Shown piece by piece: positions 6,478 to 10,013 of a stretch of DNA of 10,013 nucleotides. This DNA comes from Acidimicrobiia bacterium. GTDB lineage: Bacteria > Actinomycetota > Acidimicrobiia > IMCC26256 > PALSA-555. The notes beneath the pieces were generated by a model. That model was given only the letters and a program-made list of their open reading frames with translations. It made no database searches and had not been told where the DNA came from. Every line of letters starts with the position of its first letter. The first letter of the stretch is position 1. The stretch is taken from assembly GCA_022865365.1 (NCBI GenBank), contig JALHSW010000471.1, forward strand, positions 1-10,013, written 5' to 3'. A program made the translations under genes and the position numbers.

Positions 6478-7722
6478 TCAGCCGTTGAACGCCCAGGTAC
6501 TCGCGAGGCTCATGCGGATGAGCGCGACCTCGTCGGGCTCGGATGCCGGCGCCGCGCCCGAATCGACCACCCATTCGGCAACGACACGCTCGTCGTCGGC
6601 ATCCAGCCGGTCGAGGCGGGCCCGTCGATCGACGCCGTGCGCCATGGCCTCCATGCCGCTGCGCTCGGCCCGGGCGAGGAGGCCAGGAGAACCCGGGTGC
6701 CGAGGGTCGAGGAGCCCCGGGGTGGTGGGCGTCAGCGTGAGTCGCACCCGATCCCCGTCGACGTCGACCGCACGGTCGAAGCCCGGCGGAAGATCCGGTT
6801 GGAGCCGGAGCACCGCCGCGACGCCCTCGGCGCCGCCATCGCGGACGAACAGCCGATCCGCGAGGCGCTCGCTCGTAAGCCACGCAACACCAACCCAGTG
6901 CTTGGCCAGCATCGCTCGCACCACGTCGGCGTCAAAGCGCGCCGCGAGGGCGAGCTCGGCCGAGCTGACGAGCAGGTGCGACTGGACCTGGAACTCGCGC
7001 GCGACCGCAGCGAGTGCGGAGCTCGAGAGCGAGGTCAAACGGAAGTCGGGGTCGAACGAGCCGCGGTAGTCGACCATTCCCTCTGGTGCTGCTTCGCCCA
7101 CCCGTTCGTTGCGGACGGACGCGAGGGGCAGCGCCGCCACTTGCTCGGTCAGCGCGGCCGGACCCACCGGATCGTTCTCGGGGTCGATGACGATCGTCCA
7201 GTGACAATGAGGATGACGATCGTCAGGTGTACGCGGCGGTCGGTGGATCGGCCGGATGCGCGCCTGCGGGTTCGTGGCGTATGCGGTTGCGTCGAAGGTC
7301 GGATCCTCGATCGTGTGACACATGCCGAAGACCCGCTCCTCACCGAACGGTTCGGCGTCGAGCAGCGCGCCGCAGTGGTCGAGCCAGAACTCGCCGTGGT
7401 GCTCGTCGATCAACTTGTAGGCCACCGACATGTACTCGTGCACGAAACCGACATCGAGCTGGAGCGCCTTCATGATCGCCGCGATGTCGTCGCCCTCGAT
7501 GCCCATGAGCCGGCGCATGCGCCCCGTGTAGACCGGGCTCGCGCCCATCCAGAGATCGATGGCGACGTCGTTCATCTCGTCGAAGCCACCGGTCTGGAGC
7601 ACGACCTGCGGGAGCAGCCCGCGGTTCACGAGCATGCCAAGGAGCATGTACTCGTGCGCGACCGCGACGAGCTGTGACCGATCGAGATCATCGAGCGCCC
7701 GGGCCATACTCGCTCCGCTCAT
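6478..7722 (-). CDS. Uncharacterised 414-residue protein, Cys/His-rich middle
   Basis: I do not recognise the family. The start is ATG at 7722, which forms an ATGA overlap with the amidohydrolase stop; the open frame extends upstream only as low-complexity Arg-rich sequence, and a second ATG six codons in (7707) is possible. Residues 15-115 look helical and contain HEYM twice, at 23-26 and 95-98. The middle is rich in possible metal ligands: His108, His109, His116-Cys117, Cys135-His136, His160, His170, and His172-Cys173-His174 in HPHCHWTIVID. The C-terminal half (200-414) is alpha/beta with no motif I know. There is no signal peptide or membrane span, so it is probably cytoplasmic. It lies between a metal-dependent amidohydrolase and a thiol peroxidase on one strand, and coupling suggests it works with the amidohydrolase. 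A metal- or cofactor-binding enzyme is a guess from the residues. Confidence 0.8.
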   Translation of the reverse strand: MSGASMARALDDLDRSQLVAVAHEYMLLGMLVNRGLLPQVVLQTGGFDEMNDVAIDLWMGASPVYTGRMRRLMGIEGDDIAAIMKALQLDVGFVHEYMSVAYKLIDEHHGEFWLDHCGALLDAEPFGEERVFGMCHTIEDPTFDATAYATNPQARIRPIHRPPRTPDDRHPHCHWTIVIDPENDPVGPAALTEQVAALPLASVRNERVGEAAPEGMVDYRGSFDPDFRLTSLSSSALAAVAREFQVQSHLLVSSAELALAARFDADVVRAMLAKHWVGVAWLTSERLADRLFVRDGGAEGVAAVLRLQPDLPPGFDRAVDVDGDRVRLTLTPTTPGLLDPRHPGSPGLLARAERSGMEAMAHGVDRRARLDRLDADDERVVAEWVVDSGAAPASEPDEVALIRMSLASTWAFNG

Positions 7723-9005
7723 CGACTTGTCTTCGCGGCGGCGTCCGTCATCTTCTTCCACGCGGCGATATCGGTCTCGTCCGCCGGGCGCCCGACGCGG
7801 GTCACGGTGTCGACGTCGCCGACCTCGGCGCGCAGCGCGGCGACCGTGCACTGCTCACGTGCTCTCGTCGCGAACGGGTCGAACTGGAAGTGCCGCATCG
7901 CGTTCTCGTGTGTGATCTTGCTCACCGCCGCATCGTCGACTCCTGTCATGAGCTCCTCGAGATTCTCGGGTGCTCGCGGCCAGAAGCTGTCGGAGTGCGG
8001 ATAGTCGGACTCCCAGCACAGGTTCTCGATGTTGAACTCGTCGAGGAGCTTCATACCGATCCGATCGTTGATGAAGCAGCAGATGATGCGTTCGCGGAAC
8101 AGCTCCGTCGGACGCAAGCCCTGGGGGAGCTCCTGACGCATCCAGCCATTGTGACGATCGAGCGTGTGCTCCGCGCGCGCCAGGAAATAGGGGATCCATC
8201 CGATATCACCCTCGCTGAGCGAGAAGCGCAGGTCGGGGAACCGATGCCAGAAGTCGGCCCACAGGAGATCGCCGAGTGTGTAGATCGCCATCGCGGAGGA
8301 GAGGTTCATCGGGACCGGTGGCGGTGCACCGGGAGTCGTCGACGCGCGCTTCGACGACGACCCGATGTGACAGCACAGCACCGTGGCGGTATCGCAGCAC
8401 GCGGCGTAGAGCGGGTCCCACGCGTCGGTGTGCATGCTCGGCATCCCGAGCCCGACCGGGTTCTCCGAGAAGGTCACCGCATGGCAACCCTTGTGGGCGA
8501 GCCGCCGTATCTCCACCGCCGACGCCTCGACGTCGAACAGCGGGAGGATGCCGCACGGGATGAAGCGATCCGGGTGCGCACCGCACCACTCGTCGATGTG
8601 CCAGTCGTTGTAGGCGCGGATCATCACGAGGTTGATCTCGGGGTCAGGTCCGAGTTGCAGCACCTGACCGGCGAACCCAGTCCAGTTCGGGAAGTTGAGC
8701 CCCGCGATCTGCCCTCCGGCCGACATGTCACGCACCCGCTCGTCGACGCGGTAGCAGCCCGGTCGCATGTCCTCGTAGCGGGTGGGGCTCACGTTGAACA
8801 TCTCGGGCGGCTTGCCCGCGACGGCGTTGAGCCCGAGGTTCCGGCCCCGGACGTCGCCGTAGTACCACTGCTGCGAGCCGTCGGCCTCTTCGACGACGCG
8901 GGGGGCGTACTCCCGGTAGCGCTCGGGCACGTGGGCGTCGAACATGTCGGCGGGTTCGCAGATGTGGTCATCGACCGAGACGAGGATCAGATCGTCGGCG
9001 TGCAT
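7719..9005 (-). CDS. Amidohydrolase 2-family metal-dependent hydrolase or decarboxylase
   Basis: A 428-residue TIM-barrel protein of the amidohydrolase-2 group, which includes ACMSD-like decarboxylases and hydrolases of aromatic or cyclic acids. The N-terminal metal motif appears as D-x-H (Asp12 and His14 in SVDDHICEP) in place of H-x-H, a common variant in this group. Later ligands are likely His213 in CCHIGSS, His280 in ARAEHTLDRH, and Asp334 in WESDYPHSDS. The run HPDRFIPCGILPLFD at about 144-158 is typical of the family. It has three adjacent cysteine pairs (203-204, 211-212, 309-310). The ATG at 9005 has no Shine-Dalgarno sequence but has a -10-like box 7 nt upstream, which suggests a leaderless mRNA. 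It is the first gene of the minus-strand unit and its stop overlaps the next start. Hydrolysis versus decarboxylation, and the substrate, cannot be decided. Confidence 0.9.
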   Translation of the reverse strand: MHADDLILVSVDDHICEPADMFDAHVPERYREYAPRVVEEADGSQQWYYGDVRGRNLGLNAVAGKPPEMFNVSPTRYEDMRPGCYRVDERVRDMSAGGQIAGLNFPNWTGFAGQVLQLGPDPEINLVMIRAYNDWHIDEWCGAHPDRFIPCGILPLFDVEASAVEIRRLAHKGCHAVTFSENPVGLGMPSMHTDAWDPLYAACCDTATVLCCHIGSSSKRASTTPGAPPPVPMNLSSAMAIYTLGDLLWADFWHRFPDLRFSLSEGDIGWIPYFLARAEHTLDRHNGWMRQELPQGLRPTELFRERIICCFINDRIGMKLLDEFNIENLCWESDYPHSDSFWPRAPENLEELMTGVDDAAVSKITHENAMRHFQFDPFATRAREQCTVAALRAEVGDVDTVTRVGRPADETDIAAWKKMTDAAAKTSR

Positions 9006-9012
9006 GAGGGCG

Positions 9013-9018
9013 AGCGTA
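9013..9018 (-). promoter_or_regulatory. Candidate -10 box for a leaderless amidohydrolase transcript
   Basis: On the minus strand this reads TACGCT, a TAnnnT box, followed by exactly 7 nt (CGCCCTC) and the ATG at 9005. The same spacing is found before the sulfatase gene. There is no Shine-Dalgarno sequence. It would be the promoter of the three-gene minus-strand operon. Confidence 0.45.
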
Positions 9019-9111
9019 GGGCCTTCGAGCGCGGCCGCACGCCGTCCGGTACGACCATGAATCTCGGCAACCGGGAGGGAAGGTCATCAACCGGCGCGTC
9101 CTGCTGGTGCT

Positions 9112-9277
9112 CGCCGCCGCGCGTTCACGATCGGGATGGTGATCTACGGCTGCGGGTCAGCGCTGACCGCGGTGGCCCATGCTGCCGGTCTCGGTCACCC
9201 TCTTCGTCACCGCCCTGCTCGGGACGCGTGTCCTGCGCAATGTTGCGCCGCGCACCGTCGTGCGCATCGGCCGGACC
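9112..9277 (+). pseudogene. Probable remnant of an MFS transporter gene
   Basis: No intact gene covers 9006-9410, but two adjacent stretches in different + frames read like pieces of a major facilitator (drug:H+ antiporter-like) transporter. The first, 9112-9177, encodes RRRAFTIGMVIYGCGSAL followed by TAVA. This resembles the end of MFS motif A (GRRR) plus transmembrane helix 3 as I remember the family. The second, 9182-9277 in another frame, encodes LPVSVTLFVTALLGTRVL then APRTVVRIG, like a later helix and loop. The normal order has well over 100 residues between such parts, so an internal deletion with a frameshift near 9178 is implied. Neither piece has its own start or ribosome binding site. 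The frame of the first piece ends in SEEVEAPA and a stop at 9321, which may be the old C-terminus. Chance similarity in GC-rich DNA is the alternative. Confidence 0.45.
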
Positions 9278-9388
9278 GCCCACTTCTTGCCCCGAGCGAG
9301 GAGGTCGAAGCGCCGGCGTGATCATGCCCCCGGCTCGACGGGCTGCCGGCACTGTCGCGGCGGTGGAGATCTCGACGTAGCTGTCGTA

Positions 9389-9409
9389 CCCCCCTGTCAT
9401 CGTTGGGGG
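9389..9409 (+). promoter_or_regulatory. C-run/G-run hairpin leader of the DUF222 gene
   Basis: Six C (9389-9394) and five G (9405-9409) face each other across TGTCATCGTT, giving a five-pair GC stem that ends one base before the ATG at 9411. The G-run is too close to the ATG to be a normal Shine-Dalgarno sequence. Inside the loop, TG-T-CATCGT could be an imperfect extended -10 box 7 nt before the ATG, as in the two leaderless genes of this window. The role is inferred. Confidence 0.35.
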
Positions 9410-9410
9410 C

Positions 9411-10013
9411 ATGTTCGAGATCAAACACATCGAGGCCGAGCTGGAGCGGGTGGTCGCCCGGCTAGAGCCGGGGCGCTTGACGGGTATGGACGCGGCCGAG
9501 CTCACAGAGTCCGCGGCGCGGATCGAGCGGTTTGGTGCGACCGCGAAGATGCTGCTCGCGCAGCGCGCGCTGGAGACCAACGCATGGCGGCGCCGGTCAC
9601 ACGCAGCAACCGCGGAGCAGTGGCTCGCCGAGGCGTCCGGCTGCACCGAAGGCGCGGCGCGCGAGGCGCTGGCGACCGTGCAGCGCCTCGACGAGCTTCC
9701 CGCCACGGCCGAGAAGCTCCGTGGTGGCGAGCTCTCGCTGCAGCAAGCCTCCCAGGTCACCGCCGCCGCGACCGCCGATCCCGGTGCCGAGCAGCGCCTG
9801 CTGCGCACCGCGAAGCGGTCCGGGATGCGCGAGCTACGCGCCGAGAAGGAACGCGTCATCACCGCAGCCGGCGACGAGGTCGAAGCCCATCGTCGGGCGA
9901 AGCGCGAACGACACCTCCGCACCTGGACTCGAGGCTTCGCGAGCCACGGTTCGTTCTCCGGGCCGACCGAAGACGTCGCTCGCATCCTCCACACGCTCGA
10001 GCCCCTCACCAAG
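9411..10013 (+). CDS. DUF222 / 13E12-repeat family protein, cut by window end
   Basis: The frame is open from ATG 9411 to the last base, giving the first 201 residues. The sequence is helical and charged: IERFGATAKMLLAQRAL at about 38-54, then AEQWLAEASGCTEGAAREAL at about 68-87. It continues with LPATAEKLRGGELSLQQASQ (95-114), then a basic ERVITAAGDEVEAHRRAKRE stretch and RHLRTWTRGFASHGSFSG. This order is typical of the DUF222 domain of actinobacterial 13E12-repeat proteins, most of which end in an HNH nuclease motif that would lie beyond the window. These genes occur in several copies per genome, are often considered mobile or selfish, and in mycobacteria one serves as a phage attachment target; that is family knowledge. 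The ATG follows a G-run hairpin rather than a normal ribosome binding site. Whether the HNH part is intact cannot be seen. Confidence 0.85.
   Translation, partial: MFEIKHIEAELERVVARLEPGRLTGMDAAELTESAARIERFGATAKMLLAQRALETNAWRRRSHAATAEQWLAEASGCTEGAAREALATVQRLDELPATAEKLRGGELSLQQASQVTAAATADPGAEQRLLRTAKRSGMRELRAEKERVITAAGDEVEAHRRAKRERHLRTWTRGFASHGSFSGPTEDVARILHTLEPLTK

Noticed and set aside
6434..6883. N-terminal extension of the peroxidase frame to position 6883
   Set aside because: The extra 150 residues are Arg/Pro/Gly-rich and lie antiparallel-frame within the 414-residue protein gene. The AGGAGG and GTG at 6433 match the family's N-terminus.
7723..7851. Upstream extension of the 414-residue protein to 7851
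   Set aside because: The added 43 residues are almost all Arg, Asp and Gly and overlap the amidohydrolase coding sequence. ATG 7722 gives a clean ATGA overlap.
7674..9380. A 568-codon open frame on the + strand, opposite the amidohydrolase
   Set aside because: It runs almost exactly antisense to a gene with clear family motifs, is Arg/Val/Asp-rich without recognisable motifs, and is the usual GC-rich shadow. No ribosome binding site supports it.
9125..10012. A long minus-strand frame opposite the DUF222 gene
   Set aside because: It is Ser/Arg/Ala-rich with no motif. The + strand frame 9411-10013 has DUF222-like sequence and stays open to the end.
1..10013. A defence island, CRISPR array or prophage
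   Set aside because: No direct-repeat array, nuclease/helicase or toxin pair, integrase or phage structural gene was seen. The DUF222 gene alone does not make a defence or phage locus.

Overview
The window is GC-rich, with dense, mostly bacterial-style genes on both strands and very short gaps. It carries a DUF222/13E12-type gene, two starts that look leaderless (TAnnnT box 7 nt before ATG) and typical actinobacterial catabolic families. Together these suggest an actinomycete-like bacterium (Actinomycetota; an Acidimicrobiia-like lineage is plausible, but this is inference). It looks like ordinary chromosome, with one decayed patch near the right end.

Left part, + strand: a family-4-like glycosyltransferase (6-1091) overlaps by 4 bp a 91-residue protein with two membrane segments (1088-1363). 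A 95-bp gap follows, holding a hairpin and a perfect 7-bp-arm inverted repeat. Next come an aldo/keto reductase (1459-2466) and, 11 bp further on, a TetR-family regulator (2478-3080). The inverted repeat lies just before the reductase and is a candidate operator for the TetR protein.

Middle: a metallo-beta-lactamase-fold protein of the alkylsulfatase-dimerisation type (3097-4368, minus) is divergent from a formylglycine-type sulfatase (4425-5948, plus), with only 56 bp between them. Two unrelated sulfatase-type hydrolases back to back suggest a small sulfate-ester or related hydrolytic locus. The substrate cannot be read from the sequence.

Right-centre, minus strand: an amidohydrolase-2 family enzyme (7719-9005), a 414-residue protein I do not recognise that is joined to it by an ATGA overlap (6478-7722), and a glutathione peroxidase-type thiol peroxidase (5945-6433) with a consensus ribosome binding site. 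They read as one operon, with a hairpin before the peroxidase gene. The stop codon of the peroxidase gene overlaps that of the convergent sulfatase gene.

Right end, + strand: the 405-bp gap 9006-9410 has no intact gene. It does contain two short stretches in different frames that read like pieces of a major facilitator transporter, probably a pseudogene remnant. The window ends inside a DUF222/13E12-family gene (9411 onward), whose usual C-terminal HNH nuclease part would lie beyond the edge. I found no tRNA, rRNA, CRISPR array or insertion sequence, and no convincing new multi-gene system. The best leads are the uncharacterised 414-residue protein, the transporter remnant and the small regulatory structures.
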